A stretch of DNA of 64,000 bases, taken from contig CAJNDS010000061.1 in assembly GCA_905221605.1 (NCBI GenBank), positions 100,001-164,000 of the forward strand. Reading direction: 5' to 3'. Position numbers and translations under genes: made by a program. Source of the DNA: Symbiodinium natans (Eukaryota; Sar; Dinophyceae; Suessiales; Symbiodiniaceae). The notes below the pieces were generated by a model, which made no database searches, had not been told where the DNA came from, and saw only the letters and a list, made by a program, of their open reading frames with translations. This document shows positions 46,350 to 58,747 of the stretch, piece by piece; position 1 is the first letter of the stretch, and each line of letters starts with the position of its first letter.

Positions 46350-47495
46350 CCTCATCCCACTCACAGAAGCCCGAAGGGACACGATAGTTTTTCGGGATGA
46401 ACTTTGGCGTATCGGAAGTAAGACTTGAACAAGGATATGGCTCACCGCGAGCGGTCATTGTACTGTAGTTCCTCAGGGGACAGTGGAGGTCTTTAGCAAT
46501 GTTGTGCCGCCGCAGTTCGGCAGAACAGTACCAACAACGCCCCTGGCTGCCACACGTGTTATAGTTCGTAAAAAGCTGCAGCAACATGACCATTGAATCA
46601 AAGCATCCGTGTTACGTAACACAGGTAGCCACGTTGGACCGAGTCTGCAATATCAGCGCATGCAAGCACACCACCGCCCCCGGGCAAAACGGTGATGCAA
46701 AAAACAATTTCAGGCCCCTGTTTCTTAGAATACAAACCTGAAGCCGGAGATGCTTAGCCGCTACCAGCAGCTACCTAGACTTGAGCAACAGTACCTTCTC
46801 CTCATCATTAGGTGATTCGGCCGTGAAGTGCGTAACATATGGAGCCTCAGTCCATCCTTTCAAATTGTCCGCCATACTTCCTCTCAAACGCGGACCAAAT
46901 CGAACACCGCAATCAGGAGATCACAGAACAAGCAAAGGCTTTCGTGACGTTAGGTGACTGTCGGAAGCTCACATTTCCTTCTCCCTTGCCTTCCTTGCTT
47001 CCTCCCTTGCCTTCCTCTTCGTACATGGCAGGCCAGGCTGGTCCAGCCGGTTGTCGGAGAGCAACTTAGACCCTGTGGGAGAAGCACGTTCTGGCTGTTT
47101 CGCGCCAGGCTAAGACGAAGACATGCTGATATTGCTCCGCTGTCCAGAACTTCCCAAACCCCAATTGCGCTGAGGCCAGCAAGTGTTCTGGTTTTCTGGC
47201 ACCCGAGGCATGTGCATCTTTTGTTGTTTCATCACATGGGAATACAATGTGACGATGCTTCAGGGCGGGTCGGTACTTCTAATCCGAGACCTTTGTTCAA
47301 TGGCCGTGTGTCGAACATCGAATATGCGCCTGCGTGCTGTAGCGTCGGGCGCTTGAGACCATTGACGCGGGCCAGAATCGCAGGACTCTGCAAGCTATGT
47401 CAACGACCCTAAAGCCACTCTATGCAGGCAGTGGTGCATGTTGCGCACATCTGGAAGCACGTGGATCTCCTGCATCTTTGCAAGCCCATGCAATG
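46350..47495. other. no recognised gene
   Basis: No convincing exon on either strand; short open frames only. Confidence 0.4.
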
Positions 47496-47500
47496 CAGAG

Positions 47501-47615
47501 ATGAGCGCGGCAGGCGATGTGGATATTCTTTCCTCGACCACCGAAAAGGTTTTTCAGGCTGCCGACGGAGCATCTCTTTCGGTGCATTCGAGTCTTTTGC
47601 AGACTTCTGGAATTC
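47501..47615 (+). CDS. possible BTB-like first exon
   Basis: The ATG at 47501 opens MSAAGDVDILSSTTEKVF and continues QAADGASLSVHSSLLQTSG. This resembles the first strands of a BTB/POZ fold (D-V-x-F/I then F-x-x-H-x-x-L-L-x-x-S). Later exons were not found. BTB domains mediate dimerisation and cullin-3 binding. The match is short, so the call is tentative. Confidence 0.3.
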
Positions 47616-48609
47616 TCGTGATTGTGTTCAAAATGTGTTGTCACGCACAGCTGGCCGCGCAGCTTTGCTTTCTCAAACATTGTGTGCGTGTGTGCTGACA
47701 ACAGCATGGCCCAGCAGAGGCTTGGACGCCTTTGTGGTTGCAAACGGAGTGTTGCATTATATGTGAAGTATGCTCCTGCGTGTTGCTTCTCTTGCCTTGC
47801 GCCTTAAGGAGAGTGGTCTTGCCTCTCGTCACTCTGCTCCTCGTCGCCTTTGCATGGAGGCTTCGACATCTTCGACTGCCAGCTGTACACAGGGCTGAGC
47901 TGTTCGAACCCAGAGCGTCGTTGGGCCTTAGGACAGTTGGAGTTTAGAGCATGTGGCAGCGCGTGTCCAGCTCAGATTTGAGTTTCTCCCTCTTCACTCG
48001 GTGGTACTTTCACATGATACTGAATGGTGGTCTGTCCGAATATCTTTGTCTCTGCCTCCCCTGGCACGAACTAGCAGCAGCGCAGTTTAACGGTATGCCG
48101 CAGTACAGTGGAGCACATGGCCGAATTTCCTACTCTTTGTCTTCTTTTGTGTCCATAGAAGGCTCTGATTGGTTCACGTTGGGGTTTATCTTCCTTAGGA
48201 TCAAGCAACTTGCAGTTGGAATTAGGTATGTGGGTCGGTGAGAGCAGAACGGAGCAGGTGTTCCTTCCTGGGCGTGACAACGGGCCGCTTGCTCTTTCGA
48301 CCTGCCGCGCCGGCCTCACCTCAGGGGTTGAGGACCCTCCGCGGAATTCTGCCCTTAACCCTGAACCCTAAACCGAGTGTGCCAGTCTGCCATCAGCCTG
48401 TCATCATCTGCTCGCTGGTCGCTCTCTCCTGTGAGGAGTGCGGTAGCTCTCGCTGCCCGCGGTGGTGAGAGCGAGGAGGCAAGTGAGGCAAGGGGGTCAG
48501 GCGACTTGCTGAGGCTCGGGGCAAGTCGTACCCTGAATCCTACAGGAGTCTATCGAAGTCGGTGGCTTCTCTGCTCTGGTGGTTGGGCTTGCCCTGCTAC
48601 CCCTTGCAG

Positions 48610-51018
48610 GTTGCTTGGAAGATTGTGGCAAATTTGTCGTTCTCAGCCATATATGTATGTTATATATTGTATCATATTGCTTTATGTGTTATATGTCTAT
48701 ATATATATATATATACGCGTACATCAGGATATGCACTGTCAACGGCATCCTCCGTCATTTTCTCCGGGGCCACCTTTGAGTTTGGACCCTTCGGCTTGCA
48801 GCTGACCTCAATCATCGTGACGCTCGGGTTGCTCACTGGCATTGGCAAGTAGCCCTTGATAACGAAGCGCGCTTGCCAGACTCATGTGGGGCTGTGACGC
48901 TTGAAGGTCGGTCTTGTGGTCCCTCAGCAGCGTGTTTCAGCGGGGAACAGGCCTCCCTCCTGGCTGGCTCGGCCTACTGGGACTGGCAGAGGCCCCCTAG
49001 CAGCTCTAGCAGGGCTGAGTGTGTGCGCCCCCTCTGCTCTAACTCCTCATCCGACTTGCCCAGGTCGTCTCCTATTTGGCCACCTTTGCACTCGTGATTG
49101 CGGCCTTGGTTTCCAACTTCCGTAACCCGTCTTCTACAAGCCAGACAGCTCCAAAGGGACAGGCAGAGTGGGCAAGGTTTGTCGCGTAGGCCCTCAGGCA
49201 GGGAGTCGCGAGTGAATTTTGAAGCCCACACCCTGACAGGCTTCGAGCCTTTACTCGATCTCAGCCCCTTCCGGCCGCAGCGACCTGTTCAATTTCGACT
49301 CTGGCAGCAAGCCTCCGACTTTCAAAGCCCCGGAAGTCAAGATGCCCAGCGTGCCAGCCTTCAAAGCCCCTGAGCTTCCGTCTTTCAAGGCGCCGAGCAT
49401 GCCGAGCATGCCGAGCATCAAGGTGCCCGACATCAAAGTCCCTGATGTCAAACCACCGGAGCTCCCAAAATTCAAGGCACCTGAGATTCCTGAGATCAAG
49501 GTACCGGCCCAGAAGCCAAGTGAACCAGCAAAGCCTGCACAGACAAAGTCTCAGCCGAGTGCGGCAGAATTGGATGATTTGTTTGGAGATGTTGTAGCAC
49601 CTACAGCAGAAACCAAAAAGGCAGAAGCGCAGAACAAAGCGCAGGAGGAGAGACGTCGTGCAGAAGAGGCAAAAAAAGCTGAGGAAAGAAAACGCGCAGA
49701 GGCCAAGAAAGCTGACGAAGAGCGAAAGGCTGAGGAGGCACAGAAGCGCAAGGCAGCCGAGGAAGAGCGCAAGGCCGCAGAGGAGCGCAAGCGCGAGGAG
49801 GCCAAGAGGGCAGACGAAGAGCGAAAGGCCGAGGAGGCACAGAAGCGCAAGGCGGCCGAGGAAGAGCGCAAGGCCGCGGAGGAGCGCAAGCGCGAGGAGG
49901 CCAAGAGGGCACAGGAAGAGCGCAAGGCCGAGGAGGACCGAAAACGCGAGGAGGAGGCACAGAAGCGCAAGGCGGCCGAGGAAGAGAGAAAGGCCGCAGA
50001 GGAGCGCAAGCGGGAGGAGGCCAAGAGGGCGCAGGAAGAGCGCAAGGCCGAGGAGGAACGGAAGCGCGAGGAGGCCAAGAGGGCACAGGAAGAGCGCAAG
50101 GCCGAGGAGGAGCGCAAGCGGGAGGAGGCCAAGAGGGCACAGGAAGAGCGCAAGGCCGCGGAGGAGCGCAAGCGCGAGGAGGCCAAGAGGGCACAGGAAG
50201 AGCGCAAGGCCGAGGCAAGCAGACGCGAGGAGCCGAAGACTGCAGAGGAGGAACGGAAAGCCGAGGAGGCACAGAAGCGCAAGGCGGCCGAGGAAGAGCG
50301 CAAGGCCGCGGAGGAGCGCAAGCGCGAGGAGGCCAGGAGGGCGCAGGAAGAGCGCAAGGCCGAGGAGGAACGTAAGCGCGAGGAGGCTAGGAGGGCTCAG
50401 GAAGAGCGCAAGGCCGAGGAGGAGCGCAAGCGTGAGGAGGCCAAGAGGGCAGACGAAGAGCGAAAGGCCGAGGAGGCACAGAAGCGCAAGGCGGCCGAGG
50501 AAGAGCGCAAGGCCGCGGAGGAGCGCAAGCGCGAGGAGGCCAAGAGGGCTCAGGAAGAGCGCAAGGCCGAGGAGGACCGAAAACGCGAGGAGGAGGCACA
50601 GAAGCGCAAGGCGGCCGAGGAAGAGAGAAAGGCCGCAGAGGAGCGCAAGCGGGAGGAGGCCAAGAGGGCGCAGGAAGAGCGCAAGGCCGAGGAGGAACGG
50701 AAGCGCGAGGAGGCCAAGAGGGCACAGGAAGAGCGCAAGGCCGAGGAGGAGCGCAAGCGGGAGGAGGCCAAGAGGGCTCAGGAAGAGCGCAAGGCCGCGG
50801 AGGAGCGCAAGCGCGAGGAGGCCAAGAAGGCGCCAGAAGTCAAGAAAGAGGAGCCGAAAACAGCCGAATCCACGGCGCCCGTGGATCCAAGCAAGCTTCT
50901 CGGGAGTGCATTGGCAGACCTCGGACGATTTGGAAGCAAGGACACAAAGCAGGAAAGCCAGCCAGCAAAGAAAGCCGCTCCAGCTGCTCCCACGGTCAAC
51001 TATGACCTCTTTGCCTGA
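48610..51018 (+). CDS. membrane protein with long Glu/Arg/Lys helical tail
   Basis: Short exons give hydrophobic segments: from 48610 VAWKIVANLSFS; about 48726-48850 STASSVIFSGATFEFGPFG then LQLTSIIVTLGLLTGIGK; about 49063-49180 VVSYLATFALVIAALVSNFR. The large last exon begins after an AG at about 49267 (SGRSDLFNFDSGSKPP) and has KAPE/KVPD repeats (about 49310-49510), then LDDLFGDVV. It continues with about 400 residues of an 18-residue repeat such as KREEAKRAQEERKAEEER, and an Ala/Pro end with STOP at 51016-51018. The 18-residue period equals five helix turns, which suits a stable charged single helix or coiled coil. A membrane anchor with a long cytoplasmic rod is inferred. The first exons are unknown. 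Confidence 0.6.
49798..50829 (+). repeat. internal duplication within the helical tail (639-bp offset)
   Basis: About 390 bp from 49798 recur from 50437 with very few changes, including the unusual EEDRKREEEAQKRKAA variant. This adds 213 codons without shifting the frame. Confidence 0.75.
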
Positions 51019-52026
51019 GGCTTATCATTGTGGATTCTCTGAGCAAACCTCCTTCGTGGAGACCAGGCTTGCTCATGATTATTTACTTTCATCCTTCTGG
51101 ATGACTACGACTATCATTTCATACCAGTAGTTTAGTTTCATTTTAAACGCTGCTTTTCCTGCTTTCCGGCACGACCCGGGAGACATTTCAATTGCGTTTA
51201 AAGCACTCCGGGAATGCTGCGCTCTCGCTCTCGTACTCTCTGCATCTTTAGCTGAGCCGAGGAGCCTGAGCATCTTGCTGGCCTCAGGGTAAAAGCATTG
51301 CTCAGCTGGAACACGTGTTGCTCGGATTTGCTCTGCCATCTCTGCCCTAGCGGGACGTGTCTTTCAAATCGGATCTGAACGGCTTTTTGAGCTTTATTGC
51401 ATGTGTACATGCCACAAAAGGCGAAAAGACAGCGAAGTCACAGCCACGAAAGGCCCCGACCCCACAGAGCTTGCTTCCAAATGCAGCATAGCAGGTCCAC
51501 AAGGATTCGAGACGTGGCAGCCTCGAGCCTTCCGAGGTGAGTTCTGAACTTCCCTCTCGCGCCGGAAAGGACCGGCTGCTTTACAGAATATTACAGAATG
51601 CTCCCAAACTTCAGCTTTGACTCCAGTCCTTCACCATCTTTCATCCTGACCATGGAATCCTTCTCACGAGGAGCCCGATTCCACGCGTGATGAGGCCAGG
51701 GGAAGGGGAGGGGGAAACACCGGGAAACAACCGCAGGATGCCAAACGCATCCAGTGCAAAGCTTAGCAAGCAAGCTTGCATTCAGCTTAGTCCCTGTCGC
51801 CATCTGAGCATCCGAGCATCGTGCAGCTTCCCGTGAGCTTCCTGCTTCTGCGGCAATGCTTGGGTCCACTCACAGCAAGCTGTCGATGCTGTCCGCTCGT
51901 GCAACAAGATGCGCGACGAGGGCAGCTGCACAGCTTCTTGGAAAGCCAGTACATATCGCTTCTATTTTGTGAAAAGCACATTTTGTGTCTGTGTGTGCCC
52001 TGCGCACTGAAGCTGAAAGGCTTCAG
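51019..52026. other. no recognised gene
   Basis: Probably the 3' end of the helical-tail gene and the 5' region of the DUF1348 gene. No motif was seen. Confidence 0.4.
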
Positions 52027-52825
52027 AGACCGCCACTGCCGCCTTTCAGCCGTGAAGATGCCATCAAGAAAGTCCGCATGGCCGAGAATGGTTGGAACAC
52101 ACGCGATCCTGAAACAGTGAGCCTGGCATATACGGAGGACCTCACGAGACCTGCATGGGCATCTTTTTCAGCTTGTTTCAATGTCCTCGGCGTCTGCGCA
52201 GCGCCAGGACTGTGTGTGGAGGAACCGCGACAGCCTTTTCCAGGGGCGGGAAGCCATCGTCAAGTTTCTGCGGAAGAAATGGGAGAAGGTACTGTAGCAG
52301 CCCAGTTGCCACCTGCACAACACGCACAAAACAGTTCTCCCGCAAGGAGCAGGAGTACCGCTTGATAAAGGAGCTGTTTGCCTTCGATGGACATCGAATT
52401 GCAGTCTGCTTCCAGTACGAGTTCAGAGATGCTTTCACAGGCCTGCCTGCTCACGCTGGTCCACGGAAAGTGCTGCGATTTTCAATATGCACGCCCGTGG
52501 GCCCCAGGGATTTGGTATCGTGCGTATGGCAACGAGAACTGGGACTTTGCAGCAAACGGCCTCATGAGCCGACGGCAGGCGCCATGGCCGTCAAACCCCA
52601 CGAGACATGCTGCAAGATTTTCAGTCAGAAGACGCTGACAGGCTTCCATCAATGATGTAGAAATCAAAGAATCGGCTCCGCGCCCAAGCTTTCCGACCCG
52701 CCCCAAAAAACCTTGGTGTCGCCATTCCATCGTGTAAGGATCGCCGCTTCACCTGGCCCGAACTGGGCCCGCGGCCTGAGGACTTTCCATCCTTGACCGC
52801 CCTCTATGACAAGTACGGGCAGTAA
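52027..52825 (+). CDS. DUF1348 / NTF2-like fold protein, six exons
   Basis: Exon A (52027-52137) reads [20 protein letters not shown] then [17 protein letters not shown]. Exon B (52208-52288) reads [20 protein letters not shown] then LRKKWEK. Exon C (52346-52440) reads [20 protein letters not shown] then [11 protein letters not shown]. Exon D (52508-52578) reads [20 protein letters not shown]. Exon E (52642-52674) reads [11 protein letters not shown]. Exon F (52739-52825) reads [20 protein letters not shown], ending at TAA. The joins follow the family along its whole length. Donors are GA or GC (52138), GT (52289) and GC (52441, 52579, 52675). The start codon lies in an unseen upstream exon. 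The family has the SnoaL/NTF2 cone fold, is about 150 residues long, is common in bacteria and fungi, and has no firmly known function. Confidence 0.9.
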
Positions 52826-53207
52826 GAGCGCTGCTCGATGCTGCTCGACCCAGTTGGGCTTAGGGCAAAGAGTCGAGGCCACGCCACACAAGCCCGTCAA
52901 GCTCGGCCTTAGATAAGGTGGAGGCAGTTAAGGGAAGTGGCACCTGCAAACGCTGCGCGTCGCCTCGGCCCGGCCAGCACATCTGGTCAAGCCTGTCGAA
53001 GGTCCGTCGAGTTCGGGGTCGATCGTTCAGGGGGTTGGGCTTATATGGCCAGCAACTTGCCAGGAGGTTTCAGTGAGGACGTCCTGAGCCCCATGGCGCA
53101 AGGCCTGTCTTTTAAGTAGGTACGAACATATGGTTCGCGGAGCACGTCCGCTGCTCCGGCTGGAGGTCGACTGTTCCAGTACAAATAAGTGACGTGGTCT
53201 CTAAGCA

Positions 53208-53711
53208 ATGCAGGCCAGGTCGTGCAAGTTTGGGTCAGCTATTGTTTGCAACTGTTGCAGCAACATCTACACGAAGAAGAGCACTTTCGACCAAGCATGC
53301 TACGGTGCCATGCTCCAGGCCACATCTCCACCACACCTGCGTAATGTCGCCACTGGATATGAACATCCCAGCTGTCCTAATTGCACATCTCACTTGTCAT
53401 TGCATCCCGGTGACACACCCGGCAGTTCCATGCACAACGGCAAAAGTTTAAAGCCAGCACATCACATGATCGCACACTTTAAAAGACACAGCAGTGCAGT
53501 GCAGTTCTTGGAAAGCGCGAAGTTTTCAGCAGCATTCGGTAGTCGGGACATGAAACCAGCTCAGGACCGACATGCAAGCGTCCAGTTCTCCACCTCCACG
53601 GTGGTTTCTACTGTTTCGCCGGCGCAAGCAGATGCGCTGAACAGTGCGAACTTGCTTCGCAGTCCTGTTCTGTACAGATATGATGGCCCCCCCATGTCAG
53701 AGGAACCATAA
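53208..53711 (+). CDS. 167-residue Cys/His-containing ORF, unknown
   Basis: An ATG at 53208 opens an intronless 167-codon frame with CNCCSNIYTKKSTFDQACYG and HPSCPNCTSHLSLHPGD, so several Cys and His could bind zinc. No family is recognised, and a composition-driven open frame cannot be excluded. Confidence 0.3.
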   Translation: MQARSCKFGSAIVCNCCSNIYTKKSTFDQACYGAMLQATSPPHLRNVATGYEHPSCPNCTSHLSLHPGDTPGSSMHNGKSLKPAHHMIAHFKRHSSAVQFLESAKFSAAFGSRDMKPAQDRHASVQFSTSTVVSTVSPAQADALNSANLLRSPVLYRYDGPPMSEEP

Positions 53712-54118
53712 CTTGACACACCAAAAGGTCGTGTGCTTCTTCTGATTGTGCTCTGCAATGTTGCGTTGGTCAACGAACGGCCCCATTGTCCAAACCGAGC
53801 AGGTGCGCGGTGCCACGCGAAGAAGCTTCATGGCAGGGCTCCTACCATGGCACTTGCTGCCCTTGCTCTTGGTTCTCGTTGTCTCGTTGTCTCGTCTCAA
53901 GGGTGTAGCAGTTTTTCTCAGGCCAGCTGGGTGGTAGAGCACCGGGCTGTCCTCATACGCTCCCAGCCAAGTGTGAAGGCCGCTTCTACTGCTTTGGCCA
54001 CACTGCAGTCGTTTCGAGTGATGTAAACTGTAAGCGGAGCGGTTTGAAAGACCGCCGCGCCACTTGCAAGTACTCGTAGCACTTGAGTGCCGTTGCTGCC
54101 GTCAGCCTTCTGCGGCAG

Positions 54119-56280
54119 GCTGAGAAGCTCGGCATCGTCTGCAAGGGCCACGTCTTGAAAGGCTACGAGATGGAAGGCCCGACAGCGTCTAGCCTGACAG
54201 TGCCCGTGCTGAGTTGCGAAGTCTAAGATGCAAAGTCCATGGGTTGATGTTTGGTCGTTGCCAGGCTGGGTGAAGCTGACACGAGAATCTGGCGTTCAGG
54301 CAGGATGTGCTCGCAGTGCAAAGCTGAGAAGCAGCGTTTGATCTGAGGAGGCCTACCATGGTTTACCTATTTCGCAGAACTTTGTGTACAGTCGTGTAGC
54401 CAGACCCGATGTAGCCAGTCATCTGTCCCCAGTGTCCCTCTGCAGCATTGCAGGCCGGCGTTCCGGAAGGCCGGATTGCCTGGGTCCTCATCGACGGCCA
54501 AGAGGCGTACAAAAACGAAGAGCAACGAACAAGAATTAACAAAAAGAAGACGCAGCAGCACACGGTGCTTCACATCTTCGCCTCTTTGTGCGTTCTCCTC
54601 TCTTCTTTGGGCAAGGTTGGCCTGGGTCAGCTGCTTCGGCCTCTAAAGCCGGGCGAAAAGATTTCCGTAAAGGATGCCAAAGAGGCCGGGACTTGCTCGA
54701 AGCTTCGGACACGGCTTAGGGTGTGTCAACACGAAACGGTCGGGATTTTGAGAGTTCTTTTGAGTGTCGCTCGCTCGGCCCTTAGCCGTCGCTCCAACCC
54801 CTGTCAGCCCTCCCTCCCTCCCCTTTCCGAGTTGCTTTCTTGTGGCCATCCTTTTTTCGAGCACCGTGTCTCGCGTCTCACACATGCGAGGAGTCCGACG
54901 ATGAAAAGTATGGACTTGCATGGAGATTCGAGGCAGACGCCGAAGTCAAGTCAATGTTGCAAAGGATTTCGCCGCAGCACCGGGATGTGACCTAGCCAGG
55001 ACATCTACACTGGCGCTCTCGAGTTCGAGGTCCTCTTCAAGTCGGTCTCGGTCCGGAGGATGCTACCATGGCAGGAGGGGGCTCAGAGACCTCTTGCCCG
55101 TTCAACAGGAGGCCCAGAGTCACCTCCAAGTCTCTGGGGCTCGTCACAGAGGCACGAGAAAGCTTCGAGCCAAAGAGCCGGGAGCATGATTTCAGCCCTC
55201 TGCTGCCTTCTGCCCGAGGGCAATCGCATCTGGGGCTATCCCAAAGACAACTGGCTTCAAACCAACCGAAAGTACAGGCCAGAAGAAGCCGAACTTGTCT
55301 CACAATTCCAGTGGGTCAGTTTGATGTAACGTACAGCTGGCAGAGAGATGTAGACACTTCAGGCAGAAGGAGCACGGCTGGATTCGCATTGCTGCAACCT
55401 CAGTCAAGGAGATCTCCAGGGCCATGTCCCTCCAGGGTTTTCTCCGTTTCCCTGAGGATGGGACAGACTTGGGCCATGGCCAGCTTCTTCAGTGCACCAT
55501 GATGAAGCCTACAGCCACCAAATCCTTCGCAGAGGCGAAGACAGATTCGGAAAACTCACGATGCTCGAAACATCTCGAAACTCCGTCAGGCCCTTCTGAT
55601 CGCGTGGCAGCCTCTGCCAGTAAAGTCTGCCCTTTACACGCTGGAATGGGTGGCACAGGACAGCCGCAACTCTCAACCCCCCCAAAAGCAGAGTGATGCC
55701 ATTGTCCTAAGCGCTCAGGACAAGAAGAGCATCAAGGTGGCCCTGGACAAAACACGACTTTGCGCAGGCCAGCAGCCTCAAAGACAGCAACGTTTTCTCC
55801 TTGTGACTAATGTTTTTTTTTAATTTTCTGCTCGAAGCTGGCAGGGCTGCGTTATGTGATAGGTTAGGTTGCGACGTCCTGACATGTCTTGACTCTTCAC
55901 CTTGCTCTGAGTTGAAGTCTTGAAGTCTTCACTCAGACCGTGGAGTCAGGGCAAGCACTCCCGAACGCATCTGGTGTCAAGTTTGGGGCCGTAGTTTACT
56001 GGGCTCCAAAGCTCGACTCAGTAAGCCTGGTTTTCTCAGGGATCATTAACAGGTGTTGTCATTGATTCTGTTGGTGCTAAGGCAAGATTGGCCCGTTGGC
56101 ACCCGACTCCACGTTCTACGTGAGGCCTCTCCGGATCTCGCGTGGGTTTCGTGCCGAACATGTGCCCAGTGCAGGGTGACTGCCTTCATCCTTGTTCCTG
56201 GAGCTGATGCAAGCGATCCGAAGAGCATCTGCGCAAAGGCAAGCCTGGTTTCCGCACGCTATCTGACATTATCTGACTGG
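54119..56280 (+). CDS. modular SH3b/FN3-like gene, block G
   Basis: Four clean exons rebuild an SH3b-like domain: 54119-54176 AEKLGIVCKGHVLKGYEMEG; 54265-54299 GWVKLTRESGVQ; 54454-54504 AGVPEGRIAWVLIDGQE; from 54616 VGLGQLLRPLKPGEKISV. Donors are GC at 54177, 54300 and 54505. A second domain follows (FEVLFKSVSVRR at about 55021; LLPEGNRIWGYPKDNWLQT at about 55205; HGWIRIAATSVKEI at about 55362). Then the FN3 start RQALLIAWQPLPVKSALYTL and EWVAQDSRN (about 55587-55660). The frame near 56087 (WPVGTRLHVLREASPDLAWV) may be the FN3 second half. The order matches block C exactly. Role unknown. Confidence 0.65.
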
Positions 56281-56689
56281 CATTTTATCTGACATTCAAG
56301 GGCTGGCGCCAGAGGTGGGCAACCCGCCACTCCCGAACTCCCCCTGAGCCGTCACATCGCCAAAGACGAAACGCCACGAAACCTGTCAGCCGATAGAAGA
56401 GGGACAAGCACAGTTCGATGCTTGCCGAAGATGTCGCAGCTGTACTACAGTTACTGCGGCCACTCGCGTGCGATTCTGCAGATAGTCTACCTGAAGTGAC
56501 ACCATGCGTCACCTTGCGCAGAGCATAGGACCCTCTAATTCTGCATGTGGATAGCACTCAGCATGGCCCCTGCGCAAGGATGCTCAGAAGTGATAGTGGT
56601 AGCGCAATTTTGAGCTGTCGTGACGATGACATGACTCAGGCACACATAAGGGCACGGCGATGTGGGATACCGCGATAGCGTGCCGTGCA

Positions 56690-57310
56690 CCGTTATGCTT
56701 GCGGTCGTGGGATGTTTGAGGACATTGCAGGAGGTGGGATCTTGGCAAACCAGTTTCAGCGACACAACAACTACAGCTACACGAAGCAGTGGAGAGAGCT
56801 GCTCCGGCAACTTCCGATAGAGAAGATGCGTGCTCAGTGGGTTGCTTACGGAGAGAAGCATCGATGCTCTCGTCCCCCCCCCCCCCCTCCTGCTTCCCCC
56901 GCGGCAAGGGACCTCTTAGGTGAGCGATGCTGTGATGCGGGGCGACACGCGCAGGCATCGACAAAGGCAGCATTGGTGGCATTTTGGAATTTTCTTCAGG
57001 TTCCCCGTTCCCTGTTCAGTCATGATGCTCGCCTTCTTGGGGCCCTGTTCTTGGCTGCTCGTCCTTCCCTTGCGCTCACCTTGACAAGCCGGATCAGCAG
57101 TTTGCACTGCTCAGTGTGTGAAAAGGGTGCGCATCTTGGATTGAGAACGTGTCAACTGACAGTGATGTGGGATCCCTTTCAGGTGAGCAGCGATTGGGCA
57201 GAAGCACAAACAGGCTTGCCCTTGCAACTTGTTCACCGAGCTATGAGTTATGAGTCTCTGCGTGACCTTGACATCGCGCACGTCAGGGTCCGCCGTTGAC
57301 GAAACGGAAG
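56690..57310 (+). other. coding-looking exon(s) of unknown family
   Basis: The + frame from about 56710 reads GMFEDIAGGGILANQFQRHN then YSYTKQWRELLRQLPIEKMR, clearly protein-like, and ends in a Pro run at a C homopolymer (56874-56887). It could be a late exon of block G. No domain is recognised. Confidence 0.35.
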
Positions 57311-57319
57311 AAGCCGCCA

Positions 57320-58690
57320 TGACATTTGATCCCCTGGTGCGCCCAAGATGCTGCCCACTGCCCACCTGTGCTCTTTCTTGTCCGTCTCGAGCAGGCAAAA
57401 ATTCGTGGAAAATGTGGAGATTGCGCTTCGCTTGCATGCAATCAGTCAGTAGTTGTCATGCTTGCGCTCGGATGTCACGTGCACATTCAGGCCAGCACTG
57501 CGCCAACTTCATCTTGTCCAAGTACTCTTACCTGATGCGCTTAGACGAGGTTGGGCATGTGGGCCAAGTACACTGACTGAGGGAGCTCTTGCTCGGTGTG
57601 CTCCGATTTGGCCGCAAGACAATAAGACCCACTTAAGCCATTTGACAGCCACCATGTTTTGCAACCACAAAACTTGCATCTGGCCGTTGCGCACTTGCGG
57701 TGCAAGCTTGCTATGCTGCTTGTTATGAGTCGAGGCCATTGTTTCAGTAAGGGTTTTGCGAGCGAAGCTTTCGTAGCTAAGGGCTTTGTCTGCTCTAAAA
57801 CCGATTGGAGCATCGTTTCACAGGCTCTGAACCTGTAAACATCGCGGAAGACCCTGAACGTTTACTGAGTGCTTACTTACATGAAGCCTTGCAGTTCGAA
57901 ACTGCAAGAAACTCTGCCACATTCAGAATGTTGTAGTGCTGTTGTTTGTGATCCCTTCATACGCTTTGTCATCGTTGTTTGAGGTCGAACATGCCATGCC
58001 GAGAGCAGCGAGCGAGGAAGTGTGCCAGGTGCTTTGTCGACGCTGCGGCTGTGCGTGTACAAGCCATGAGATCGTCGGCGAGTACGGGACATCTGCACTG
58101 CCAATTCAGTTCGGAACACTCTGAAACAGGGCGGGCAGGGTGCGATGACTCACTTCCACGAAGCCGGTCAGCATGACACAGGCTTCCTAGCGAGATTGTG
58201 ATCATCAACCATTCGTCATTAAGAGCTATTCAGATGTCTCAACCGATCTGTTTTGACGGTGTTCTGCGAGTTCAGTTCGTTTTGCTCTCGCAGGAAATCG
58301 CGGGCGCAGTGGGCCAAAGACAATGAGCGCAGGCATTTGTGATCTTCAGAGCTTGCTGCAGCCAAGTATCCAAGTAGCCAAGTATCCAAGTAGCCAAGTA
58401 CTGTGAATTGCAAATGCCATTTGGTAAAGATCTGTTGTGAGGCAGCGGGAAGGCCAACGACGCCAGCAGCAGGTCCGAAAGCCCCCTGTGCCAGCAGAGC
58501 TGCCTGGCAAGACTTCAATGAGTCTGAGATCACTGTGTCTCTTTGTATCTCTTTAGGCTTTTAGGGATCGTTCTTCTTCCTTCCGGAAGTGTGTTTTGCT
58601 TCATGGAGCGAGCTCTAGTGCGTTTTTATCCGCCTTTATATTCGCTTCACCACTGACTAGAAGCCCCAATAGCAACGCGACATCCCAGGC
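57320..58690. other. no firm gene; small Cys-rich frame
   Basis: A + frame at 57979-58120 (VCQVLCRRCGCACTSHEIV in a neighbouring frame) is Cys-rich. Otherwise nothing is recognised. A 16-bp unit (CCAAGTAGCCAAGTAT) repeats about 2.5 times at 58362-58400. Confidence 0.3.
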
Positions 58691-58747
58691 TTCCATGCAC
58701 TCCCTGGCAGCCCGACGACGCACCTGCTGGGCGCTCATAAACAGACG

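Noticed and set aside
49551-50999. Long - strand and second-frame + ORFs across the charged repeat
   Set aside because: They are Ser/Arg/Leu or Arg/Pro shadows of the repeated GAGGAGCGCAAG sequence; the Glu/Arg/Lys frame is the one joined to unique sequence at both ends.
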